Shown piece by piece: positions 1 through 5,007 of a stretch of DNA of 5,007 nt. A model generated the notes under the pieces. The model was not told the origin of the DNA, did no database searches, and saw nothing but the letters and a program-made list of their open reading frames with translations. This DNA is from an uncultured Slackia sp. (GTDB taxonomy: Bacteria; Actinomycetota; Coriobacteriia; Coriobacteriales; Eggerthellaceae): the NCBI GenBank assembly GCA_937895975.1, contig CALBLG010000014.1:1-5007 (forward strand), read 5' to 3'. The first letter of the stretch is position 1, and every line of letters begins with the position of its first letter. A program made the translations under genes and the position numbers.

Positions 1-445
1 GTTGTCGCGCGAGGTGGAGCAAACCATGCGTTACTTCACGTTCGAAGTGGCGCGCTTCGGTGAAGACCGCCTGTCAATGGATGTGGATATCGAGCCTGGC
101 CTGGAAAGCGTGATGGTGCCCGCGTTCATGGTTCAGCCGCTTGTCGAAAACGCGGTGCGACACGCCATGCCGCAAGAAGGCAAGCTGGAAATCCACATCA
201 CCGCGCACAGCGAGGGCGACGATTTGTATATCACCGTGGCCGATAACGGCGTGGGCATGGATGCCGAGCAGCGTCGCAAGCTGCTGCGCCCGGAAGCGTC
301 GAAGGGCTTGGGCATCGCCATGAAGAACATCAACGAGCGCCTGCGCGGGTATTTCGGCACGGAATCGCACATGGACGTTGAGTCGAACCCCGGCGAGGGC
401 ACCAGCGTGACCATGTTCATGAAAGACGGCCTGGTGGAAGATTAG
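1..445 (+). CDS. Sensor histidine kinase, LytS/YehU type, C-terminal fragment (5' end outside window)
   Basis: This is the ATP-binding end of a membrane-linked sensor kinase that should phosphorylate the LytTR regulator encoded downstream. The frame is open to the window edge and stops with TAG at 443-445. Counting from the codon at position 2, 147 residues are visible. The N-box is at 45-56 (QPLVENAVRHAM), the G1 box at 81-86 (DNGVGM), the G2-like GLGIAMKNINERL at 102-114, and the final GEGTSV glycine/threonine motif at 131-136. The spacing and the LVENAVRH wording are typical of HPK7/LytS-family kinases (His_kinase plus HATPase_c), not of classical EnvZ-like kinases. The phospho-accepting histidine and the sensor and membrane segments would lie upstream and are not seen, so the signal cannot be guessed. 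The TTG at position 2 is not taken as the start, because the family needs several hundred more residues. Confidence 0.93.
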   Translation, partial: LSREVEQTMRYFTFEVARFGEDRLSMDVDIEPGLESVMVPAFMVQPLVENAVRHAMPQEGKLEIHITAHSEGDDLYITVADNGVGMDAEQRRKLLRPEASKGLGIAMKNINERLRGYFGTESHMDVESNPGEGTSVTMFMKDGLVED

Positions 446-448
446 CGC

Positions 449-619
449 GTCGCCGGGAAGGCGTCGGCAGCCGGCCGGGCGTGTCGGGGCCACGTCTCGC
501 TACCGTTCGCTTCGCTCACTATGCGCTCGCCTGGCTGCGCTTAACTTTGAAATGAAGAGCAAGTTTGAGCGCAGACGGCCCCGACACGCCCGGCCGGCTG
601 CCGACGCCTTCCCGGCGAC
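449..619. repeat. 171-bp element with perfect 43-bp inverted arms
   Basis: The left arm (449-491) and right arm (577-619) are exact reverse complements over 43 bp, enclosing 85 bp. The arms are very GC-rich and each contains the palindrome CCGGCCGG (471-478 and 590-597). The element begins 3 bp after the kinase stop codon. There is no T-run after the right arm, so it is not a standard intrinsic terminator, although the transcript would form a very stable long hairpin. There is no obvious target duplication at the edges and no coding potential inside. The central part carries CGCT/TTCGCT-rich sequence and its own hairpin. It could be a MITE-like non-autonomous mobile element, an interspersed intergenic palindrome, or a structure that blocks or stabilises the mRNA. 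The inverted repeat is certain; the classification is not. Confidence 0.95.
537..572 (+). repeat. Inner hairpin in the centre of the inverted-repeat element
   Basis: Positions 537-549 can pair with 560-572 over 13 positions, with one mismatch (545/564) and two G-U pairs at the RNA level, around a 10-nt A-rich loop (550-559). It sits just inside the right arm of the 43-bp inverted repeat, so an RNA copy of the element would fold as a long stem capped by a further stem-loop. No function is known. Confidence 0.6.
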
Positions 620-694
620 TGGCTTTCCTACGCTGGTGAATGGACGTTTTTATGTCGTGAGCGGCACTTTTCATCAATGATATCTATAGCTTGC

Positions 695-742
695 GTGGAA
701 TGGGGCCAAAGGTGTCCCATTCTGCGTTTTGGACGCTTCCAC
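695..742. promoter_or_regulatory. Cluster of nested inverted repeats upstream of the response regulator
   Basis: Three small inverted repeats are packed into 48 bp. GTGGAA (695-700) matches TTCCAC (737-742), GAATGGG (698-704) matches CCCATTC (716-722), and GCGT (724-727) matches ACGC (733-736). The outer and second pairs share bases 698-700, so they are alternatives or form a branched structure. The cluster lies just upstream of a possible -10 box at 760-765. It could be an operator, for example for autoregulation by the LytTR protein, or the relic of a mobile-element end. Each arm is short and chance cannot be excluded. Confidence 0.35.
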
Positions 743-765
743 ACGTCGCGAATTTGGGCTACTAT
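737..765 (+). promoter_or_regulatory. Possible promoter for the response regulator gene
   Basis: TACTAT at 760-765 resembles a sigma-70 -10 box (4 of 6 bases). A very weak -35 (TTCCAC, 737-742) lies 17 bp upstream. Initiation would be near 772, giving a leader of roughly 95 nt before the GTG start at 866. A separate promoter is plausible because 420 bp and a large hairpin separate this gene from the kinase, but the boxes are poor matches. Confidence 0.25.
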
Positions 766-855
766 GCGTTATGCGGACAACGCTTGCCGACGGTTTCCAG
801 CCGCCGGCGCCAAGGCGAAAACCCGCTTTTTTCTTACGACGACTTTCCGATTGTT

Positions 856-861
856 GGGGGA
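856..861 (+). promoter_or_regulatory. Ribosome binding site of the response regulator
   Basis: The purine-rich GGGGGA lies 4 nt before the GTG at 866. It decides the start codon, because the same frame stays open upstream to 677 but the upstream residues have no receiver-domain character. Confidence 0.65.
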
Positions 862-865
862 TGCT

Positions 866-1579
866 GTGCTGAACGCGATTATCGTTGACGACGAAGCTCC
901 TGCTCGTTCCGAGCTGCGCTATCTGCTGGGCGAAGTTGGCGGGGTCGAAGTGCTCGCCGAGGCCGCAAGCGTGCGCGAGGCCATCGAAAAGATGCAAAGC
1001 TACCCCGTGGACGTGCTGTTCCTCGATGTGAGCATGCCCGAGGTAAACGGCATTCAATTCGCCGAGGCCCTGCAGCGCTTGAAGAACCCCCCGGCGGTTA
1101 TTTTCGTTACCGCGTACAGCGAGCACGCGCTCGAGGGCTTCAAGGTGAATGCCGTCGACTATCTGGTGAAGCCGGTTGAAATCGATCGCCTGCAGCAGGC
1201 CGTGAATCGCGCCAGCGAATACATCACGCTTCACGTGAAGGCCAGCCAGTCGGAACGCATTCCCGTCGAGAAGAGCGGCAAGAAGATTCTCATTCCCATC
1301 GACAGCATTCGCTTCGTGATGGCTCGCGACGATTACGCCTACCTGCAAACCGACAACGACCGTTATTTCTCTACCGTGTCGTTGGCCCAGCTGGAAAAGC
1401 GCCTGGATGGCCACGGGTTCTTCCGCGTGCATCGCGGTTACCTGGTGAACCTTTCGCACGTCGAAGAGGTCGAGCCTGTTCCAGGCGGCACGTTGCTTCT
1501 GTCGCTGAATGGCACCGACGAGAAGATTCCCGTTTCGCGTCGCCGCGTGTCCTCGCTTAAGAAGGCTCTGGGGTTGTAG
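866..1579 (+). CDS. LytTR-family response regulator (receiver plus LytTR DNA-binding domain)
   Basis: This is a cytoplasmic transcription regulator, probably activated by phosphotransfer from the LytS-type kinase encoded just upstream. From the GTG at 866 it is 237 residues, the usual length for LytR/AgrA-type regulators. The receiver domain spans about 1-120. It has the acidic pair D8-D9, the phospho-acceptor D54 in FLDVSMPEVNG, T82 in FVTAYSEHA and K102 in YLVKP. The LytTR domain spans about 132-237, with the typical IPIDSIRFVMARDDYAYL stretch (143-160) and FFRVHRGYLVNL (185-196). LytTR domains bind DNA through a beta-fold and not a helix-turn-helix. All key phosphorylation residues are present, so the protein should be active. 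The GTG start is preferred over upstream starts because it directly precedes the first beta-strand (NAIIVDDE) and has a ribosome binding site. The target genes cannot be read from this window. Confidence 0.96.
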   Translation: MLNAIIVDDEAPARSELRYLLGEVGGVEVLAEAASVREAIEKMQSYPVDVLFLDVSMPEVNGIQFAEALQRLKNPPAVIFVTAYSEHALEGFKVNAVDYLVKPVEIDRLQQAVNRASEYITLHVKASQSERIPVEKSGKKILIPIDSIRFVMARDDYAYLQTDNDRYFSTVSLAQLEKRLDGHGFFRVHRGYLVNLSHVEEVEPVPGGTLLLSLNGTDEKIPVSRRRVSSLKKALGL

Positions 1580-1583
1580 CTGG

Positions 1584-1612
1584 AAAGGCCGTTCTGACGA
1601 ACGGCCTTTTTT
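1584..1612 (+). terminator. Intrinsic terminator of the response regulator gene
   Basis: An 11-bp perfect stem (AAAGGCCGTTC at 1584-1594, GAACGGCCTTT at 1599-1609) encloses a TGAC tetraloop and runs into six Ts (1607-1612). It begins 5 nt after the stop codon. On the opposite strand only three Ts follow the stem, so it is a weak terminator at best for the convergent transposase-like gene ending at 1633. Confidence 0.95.
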
Positions 1613-1632
1613 AACGATGCGAACCCGTTTCG

Positions 1633-3192
1633 CTATCTTTTCTGGTCAGGCAACTTATTAAGATTCCCCTCGATATGTGCCCTTGCCTTCGCGATGTCTC
1701 GCTTTATGTCGGCCGCAGTGCGCAGGCGACGCGCCACGTCGACGCCCGCCGCTTTCTCTATCTCGTCGGTCACGGGGCTTCGGTAGCTGAATAAAAACCA
1801 GTTTTCTGCCAAATGGCTGCCTTCCATGCGCAGCAGCGCGTCGGCCACTTGCGCAGCATTTCGGCTCCATCCCATGTCGCTTCTCAGCAGGCGCAGGGCG
1901 AAAAACGCCGCATAGCAGATGAGGAAGTGCGCGCGCATGTGCACGCCATGCGCCACGGGGTAGGGTGACGGCGAGAAATCCGATTCCAACAGCTGGAACG
2001 GCTCGGTAAGGCGCCACAGTTCGCGATAGATGTGGAACAGCGTGCCGGCGGAAAGCCGCGTTTCGCTTGACGATATGCAGATATAGCCGTCGAGCGACGT
2101 GTCGCGTGTGCTGCGCTCGGCGCGGCCTTTGCGCGCGAGCTTCGCATAGTCGCGCCCCCACAGCACCGTATCTTTCACGCGTATGCCGTCCATCTCGTCG
2201 GTGCGTGCCTTCACTTTGTAGCTGCCCGATTGCGTGGTGATGTAGTCGGACGCATCGGCCACCCACGCCTGCAAGTCGAAATCTTCGGTTTCGAGCGGGC
2301 GGAAGAACACGAATCCGTCCCCTGTTTGGTTGAGCCGCGTCGCAAGTTCGCGCGCGTTAGGCATGCGGCCGGCTACCACGATGACGCGCTGCGCGTCGAA
2401 TTCGGCCTTCGCGCTGGCAACAAGCCCCGCTACCTCGTCGGCGTTGGGGGTCGCGCTGGTTATGTGGTAAGTCATGGGAATGCCCGTTCGGTCGAGCAAC
2501 ATGCCGATGCCCATCGACAGGCCCTCTTGCCGGTCTATGCCGCCTGTCGCCGAGCCGTTCGCGGCATTCACATCGCCCGTGTCGGCCAGCGAGAACGATG
2601 CCAGCACTAGCAGTACCGAATTCACCTGGTAAGGGCCGCGAATTGTCTGGTAGGTTCTGGCGAGATGCGCCACCAGGCTGCGCTCGTTGCGCGCGAAGCA
2701 TTGGAAGGCTGCATACGTGTCGGCCAGGGTGAAGTCGCATACGCGCGGAAACGACGCGCGACGTTGCCACGTTTCGCGCTTGGGTGCCACGTGAATCATG
2801 CGTTCGGATGTGAGCATCTCGAAAATGCGCCCTGCGTGCGCGGGAAAGCCCCGGTGGCCGGCTCGGTTTTCGAAAAATGTGCGCACGCCCAGCGCGTCGA
2901 GGTATGCGAGCGCGATGGCACTGCCCCAGCGGGCTTGAGCCACATGACCCGCGTCGATGGTCGCGTCGCGCGGAAACGTGAGCGTGACGGGGGGATTCTC
3001 GCGCTTGTTCCTCTCGTTCAGACTGGCCACGTATTCCTGGAAATGCGCGATGGGGTCAGCGAATTGGCTCTCGAATTGATCGGCATAGCCAAGCGACTCG
3101 ATGGTTTTCGTCTTGGTTTTGCCGCCTTCGCGGTAATTCTGCACCACCGAAAGATAGATGCGATTGCCGCGTTTCGTTTTCTTCAGATGCAT
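1633..3192 (-). CDS. IS1634-type transposase homologue, catalytic triad apparently lost
   Basis: The frame is complete at 519 residues, with an ATG at 3192-3190 and a TAG at 1635-1633. It matches the IS1634/IS4-type transposase plan in length and order. The N-terminal opening KKTKRGNRIYLSVVQNYREG (4-23) and IESLGYADQFE (31-41) are typical. DPIAHF lies at 46-51, GIGMLLDRTGIPMTYHI at 228-244 in the RNase H-like core, the Y..LW....F segment at 389-399, and HMRAHFLICYAAFFALRLL at 418-436. Active relatives need an Asp-Asp-Glu triad. Here the first Asp position (YDxT motif) reads LVLASFSL, most likely A198. The second (VVADRGM-like) reads VVAGRM, with Gly at 275. The Glu of the Y-(2)-R-(3)-E-(6)-K motif reads Thr at 396, and its Lys reads E403. 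The protein is therefore probably unable to cut DNA but may still bind it. No frameshift or internal stop is present. It may be a domesticated protein or an IS copy that died by substitution. The family assignment is firm; the loss of activity is inferred from alignment by eye. Confidence 0.85.
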   Translation of the reverse strand: MHLKKTKRGNRIYLSVVQNYREGGKTKTKTIESLGYADQFESQFADPIAHFQEYVASLNERNKRENPPVTLTFPRDATIDAGHVAQARWGSAIALAYLDALGVRTFFENRAGHRGFPAHAGRIFEMLTSERMIHVAPKRETWQRRASFPRVCDFTLADTYAAFQCFARNERSLVAHLARTYQTIRGPYQVNSVLLVLASFSLADTGDVNAANGSATGGIDRQEGLSMGIGMLLDRTGIPMTYHITSATPNADEVAGLVASAKAEFDAQRVIVVAGRMPNARELATRLNQTGDGFVFFRPLETEDFDLQAWVADASDYITTQSGSYKVKARTDEMDGIRVKDTVLWGRDYAKLARKGRAERSTRDTSLDGYICISSSETRLSAGTLFHIYRELWRLTEPFQLLESDFSPSPYPVAHGVHMRAHFLICYAAFFALRLLRSDMGWSRNAAQVADALLRMEGSHLAENWFLFSYRSPVTDEIEKAAGVDVARRLRTAADIKRDIAKARAHIEGNLNKLPDQKR

Positions 3193-3197
3193 GCTCG

Positions 3198-3201
3198 CCT
3201 C
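3198..3201 (-). promoter_or_regulatory. Ribosome binding site of the transposase-like gene
   Basis: On the minus strand GAGG lies 5 nt before the ATG, supporting this start and showing that translation signals are intact. Confidence 0.6.
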
Positions 3202-3226
3202 GGTTCTGCGTCATTTTGCTTGGCTT

Positions 3227-3232
3227 ATTGTA
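3227..3232 (-). promoter_or_regulatory. Possible -10 box of the transposase-like gene
   Basis: The minus strand reads TACAAT (5 of 6 to consensus), about 35 nt upstream of the ATG. No convincing -35 is found at 16-18 bp; the region there is occupied by the palindrome at 3247-3258. Confidence 0.35.
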
Positions 3233-3246
3233 CCCCCGCTAGCCCC

Positions 3247-3258
3247 CGCAATGTTGCG
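3247..3258. promoter_or_regulatory. Small palindrome in the divergent intergenic region
   Basis: CGCAA (3247-3251) and TTGCG (3254-3258) form an inverted repeat around TG. TTGCG recurs at 3273-3277, 19 bp further on. The palindrome lies where the -35 of the minus-strand promoter would be and upstream of the plus-strand -10 at 3298. It could be an operator acting on both genes, but it is short enough to be chance. Confidence 0.3.
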
Positions 3259-3297
3259 AATGCGGCACTGAATTGCGTTGGGGTGGCGCACGGCGCG

Positions 3298-3303
3298 TAC
3301 AAT
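3298..3303 (+). promoter_or_regulatory. Possible -10 box of the yhdT-panF operon
   Basis: TACAAT (5 of 6 to consensus) lies 53 bp before the GTG of yhdT. A partial -35, TTGCGT (3273-3278), is 19 bp upstream, which is slightly too far. The operon has no other candidate in the short gap. Confidence 0.4.
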
Positions 3304-3341
3304 GGGAAAGTTACAAGTTCGGGGCGCCGCAAGCGCTCGAA

Positions 3342-3350
3342 GGGGAGGAG
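3342..3350 (+). promoter_or_regulatory. Ribosome binding site of yhdT
   Basis: GGGGAGGAG, a strong Shine-Dalgarno sequence, lies 6 nt before the GTG at 3357. It decides that start over the TTG at 3273 in the same frame, which would add 28 residues unlike the family and overlap the promoter region. Confidence 0.8.
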
Positions 3351-3356
3351 TCGGCC

Positions 3357-3644
3357 GTGCAGCCGAAAGAGAAGAAATGGACCTATCGCGAGAAAATGGC
3401 GCAAGCCAATCGCGAGGCCAAGGCGACCGTCGTGGCGCTTGTCGCGGTCGTCGTCGTGTGGATTGCGGCCGGTTTTGGTCTTTCCGCATGCGACATAGAG
3501 GTTTTCGGCACGCCCATCTGGGTGTTCGGCGGGACGCTGGGCACGTGGGCCGCGGCTATCGTGGCCGCCGTGGTGCTGGGGCGCCGCGTGTTTGCCGATT
3601 TCGATTTGGACGATGACGAGGAGGCCGCTCATGCAAAGCACTAG
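3357..3644 (+). CDS. yhdT: YhdT-family (DUF997) small membrane protein, panF partner
   Basis: This 95-residue inner-membrane protein is typically encoded directly before panF and thought to accompany the pantothenate symporter; its exact role is not established. It has a charged N-terminus with YREKMAQANREAKAT (10-24), where the family has its conserved Arg/Glu-rich entry to helix 1. Two predicted membrane helices follow, at about 24-44 and 54-75, with an FGTPIWVFGG turn (50-59) matching the family's GxPxWF region. RRVFADFDL (76-84) follows helix 2, and the protein ends in an acidic tail (DDDEE, 85-89). The GTG start is set by the strong ribosome binding site. The last 14 nt overlap the start of panF in another frame, and the acidic tail codons supply the panF ribosome binding site, so the two proteins are probably made in coupled amounts. 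The assignment rests on motif pattern plus neighbour. Confidence 0.85.
   Translation: MQPKEKKWTYREKMAQANREAKATVVALVAVVVVWIAAGFGLSACDIEVFGTPIWVFGGTLGTWAAAIVAAVVLGRRVFADFDLDDDEEAAHAKH
3618..3624 (+). promoter_or_regulatory. Ribosome binding site of panF, inside yhdT
   Basis: GAGGAGG lies 6 nt before the ATG at 3631, within the codons for the acidic tail of YhdT. It fixes the panF start and supports translational coupling. Confidence 0.8.
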
Positions 3645-5007
3645 CATCGCGGGCCTGCTTCCCGTTCTGGTGTTCTTGGCGTTTGCGCTGGTGTTGGCCG
3701 TGGTGGCTCGCCGCCGCGCAAAGGCCGATGGCGGCGGCTTCGTGAACGAGTATTTCATCGGAAACCGAACGCTGGGCGGCTTCGTGTTGGCCATGACGAC
3801 CATCGCGACGTATGGCTCGGTGAGCTCGTTTGTGGGTGGCCCCGGCCAGGCGTGGTCGATCGGCTTCGGTTGGGTCTACATGGCCGCCGTTCAGGTGACC
3901 ACGCTGTTTTTGTTATACGGCATTATGGGCAAGAAAATGGCCTTGGTTTCGCGCAAGCTGGGCGCCGTTACCGTGATTGACGTGATTCGCGCGCGCTTCC
4001 GCAGCAATGCGCTGGCGAATGCGGCGGCGCTGATCATCGTGTTGTTCTTCGCGGCTACCATGGTGGCGCAGTTTGTGGGCGGCGCGAAGCTGTTTGAGGC
4101 TGTGACGGGCTATTCGTACCTCGTTGGGCTGGCCATTTTCGGCATCGCGGTTATTTTGTTCACCACCGTGGGCGGCTTCCGCGGTGTTGCCGTGACCGAT
4201 GCGCTGTGCGGCATCGCCATGCTGGTAGGCATTGTGGTGCTGGCGGCGGGCATCCTTATTGCCGGCGGCGGCTGGGAAAACATCATGGGCACCATCCGCA
4301 CCAACCATCCGCAGATGCTCGAACCGCTTTCGGGCGGCAATATGCCCGTCTCGCTGTACTTCACGCAATGGCTGCTGGTGGGTATTTTCACGTTCGCGTT
4401 GCCGCAATCGGTGGTGCGCTGCATGGGCTACAAAGACACGAAGAGCCTGCGTGGGGCCATGGTGGGCGGCACCATTATCATCGGTGCCATGATGATTGGC
4501 GTTACCGCGCTGGGCGTGCTGTCGGCTGGCGTGTTGACGGGCGACTTGGCATCGTATGGCGGAAGCGTCGACAATATTATCCCCCTAACCATCGTGGCTA
4601 CGCTGCCGCCGTGGCTTGCGGGCATTGCGATCATCGGCCCCGTTGCGGCATCTATCTCGACGGTGTCGTCGCTGCTCATCGCGTCGTCTTCGGCTATCAT
4701 CAAAGACCTGTGGTTGCATCGCGCCGAGGAGCGCAGTCGGCAGGTGAGCGACGCCATGGTATCGCGTTCGAGCCAAATTATTACGCTGGGCGTTGGCATT
4801 ATCGTGTTCGTGCTTGCCGTGGTTCCGCCCGATGTTATTTGGAAGATCAACATGTTTGCGTTCGGCGGCCTTGAAACGGCGTTTTGCTGGGTGCTCGTGG
4901 GTGCGTTGTTCTTCAAGCGCGCGAATAAGGTGGGCGCCATCGCTTCCATGGTGGGCGGCACGCTGGTGTATTGCGCGTGCATGGCCGTGGGCTTCAAGCT
5001 GTTCGGC
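3631..5007 (+). CDS. panF: Sodium/pantothenate symporter PanF (3' end outside window)
   Basis: This member of the solute:sodium symporter (SSS) family imports pantothenate, the precursor of coenzyme A, using the sodium gradient. 459 residues are visible and the frame is open at the window edge. E. coli PanF has 483, so only the final helix or so should be missing. Recognisable PanF stretches are NEYFIGNR (39-46), ATYGSVSSFVGGPG (59-72), AQFVGGAKLFE (146-156), TTVGGFRGVAVTD (178-190), LPQSVVRCMGYKDTKS (257-272), PVAASISTVSSLLIASSSAI (337-356, the Ser/Thr-rich helix expected to form the sodium site), IIKDL (356-360) and NMFAFGGLETAF (407-418). Hydrophobic helices run throughout. The wording is closer to PanF than to the proline (PutP) branch. 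The gene follows yhdT with a 14-nt overlap. Presence of an importer is consistent with dependence on external pantothenate, but that cannot be judged here. Confidence 0.95.
   Translation, partial: MQSTSIAGLLPVLVFLAFALVLAVVARRRAKADGGGFVNEYFIGNRTLGGFVLAMTTIATYGSVSSFVGGPGQAWSIGFGWVYMAAVQVTTLFLLYGIMGKKMALVSRKLGAVTVIDVIRARFRSNALANAAALIIVLFFAATMVAQFVGGAKLFEAVTGYSYLVGLAIFGIAVILFTTVGGFRGVAVTDALCGIAMLVGIVVLAAGILIAGGGWENIMGTIRTNHPQMLEPLSGGNMPVSLYFTQWLLVGIFTFALPQSVVRCMGYKDTKSLRGAMVGGTIIIGAMMIGVTALGVLSAGVLTGDLASYGGSVDNIIPLTIVATLPPWLAGIAIIGPVAASISTVSSLLIASSSAIIKDLWLHRAEERSRQVSDAMVSRSSQIITLGVGIIVFVLAVVPPDVIWKINMFAFGGLETAFCWVLVGALFFKRANKVGAIASMVGGTLVYCACMAVGFKLFG

Noticed and set aside
812..832. Possible attenuator or terminator in the regulator leader (AAGGCG / CGCTTT stem with T-run)
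   Set aside because: The stem is only 6 bp with a G-U pair, and half of the T-run is used up in pairing; too weak to call.
677..865. N-terminal extension of the response regulator by 63 residues
   Set aside because: The extra residues do not resemble a receiver domain and include the promoter and inverted-repeat region; the GTG at 866 has a good ribosome binding site and fits the family length.
674..1459. Long open frame on the minus strand opposite the response regulator
   Set aside because: It is antisense to a gene with complete receiver and LytTR motifs; its His/Ala/Gly-rich composition is typical of a high-GC shadow frame.
3273..3356. TTG start giving a 28-residue longer YhdT
   Set aside because: It would place the start upstream of the likely promoter -10 box and lacks a ribosome binding site; GTG at 3357 has a strong one.
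2665..3498. Long plus-strand open frame opposite the transposase start and running into yhdT
   Set aside because: It crosses the divergent promoter region and two supported genes, lacks a ribosome binding site and resembles no family.
3225..3803. Minus-strand open frame opposite yhdT and the start of panF
   Set aside because: It is antisense to two well-supported, coupled genes, and its composition is that of a shadow.
4206..4874. Plus-strand open frame inside panF in another frame
   Set aside because: panF residues are conserved throughout this stretch; the alternative frame is His/Arg/Gly-rich and has no start signals.

Overview
The window is GC-rich and gene-dense, with GTG as well as ATG starts and purine-rich ribosome binding sites. 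A LytS-type kinase with a LytTR regulator, an IS1634-type transposase homologue and a yhdT-panF pair in such a context suggest an anaerobic actinobacterium of the Coriobacteriia (Eggerthellaceae-like). This is inferred from style and gene content only; there is no rRNA or marker gene to confirm it.

Layout. (1) Positions 1-445 hold the C-terminal ATPase part of a LytS/YehU-type sensor histidine kinase, cut by the window start. (2) Positions 446-865 hold no gene. They contain a striking 171-bp element with perfect 43-bp inverted arms (449-619), a cluster of small nested inverted repeats (695-742) and a possible promoter. (3) Positions 866-1579 encode the probable partner, a response regulator with a receiver domain and a LytTR DNA-binding domain, closed by a strong intrinsic terminator at 1584-1612. 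(4) On the minus strand, 1633-3192 encodes a full-length, unbroken IS1634-type (IS4 superfamily) transposase homologue in which all three DDE catalytic positions appear to be substituted. (5) A 164-bp divergent intergenic region (3193-3356) carries outward-facing TACAAT boxes and a small palindrome. (6) On the plus strand, yhdT (3357-3644) overlaps panF (3631 to the window end), a sodium/pantothenate symporter whose last few dozen residues lie outside the window.

How the parts work together. The kinase and regulator probably form one signalling system, although they are separated by 420 bp and the regulator may have its own promoter. yhdT and panF form a translationally coupled membrane-transport operon for pantothenate, the coenzyme A precursor. 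The transposase-like gene is divergent from that operon and shares its upstream region. Its intact frame, clear ribosome binding site and lost catalytic residues make it the best candidate here for something undescribed, such as a domesticated DNA-binding protein. The perfect inverted-repeat element between kinase and regulator is the second item worth attention.
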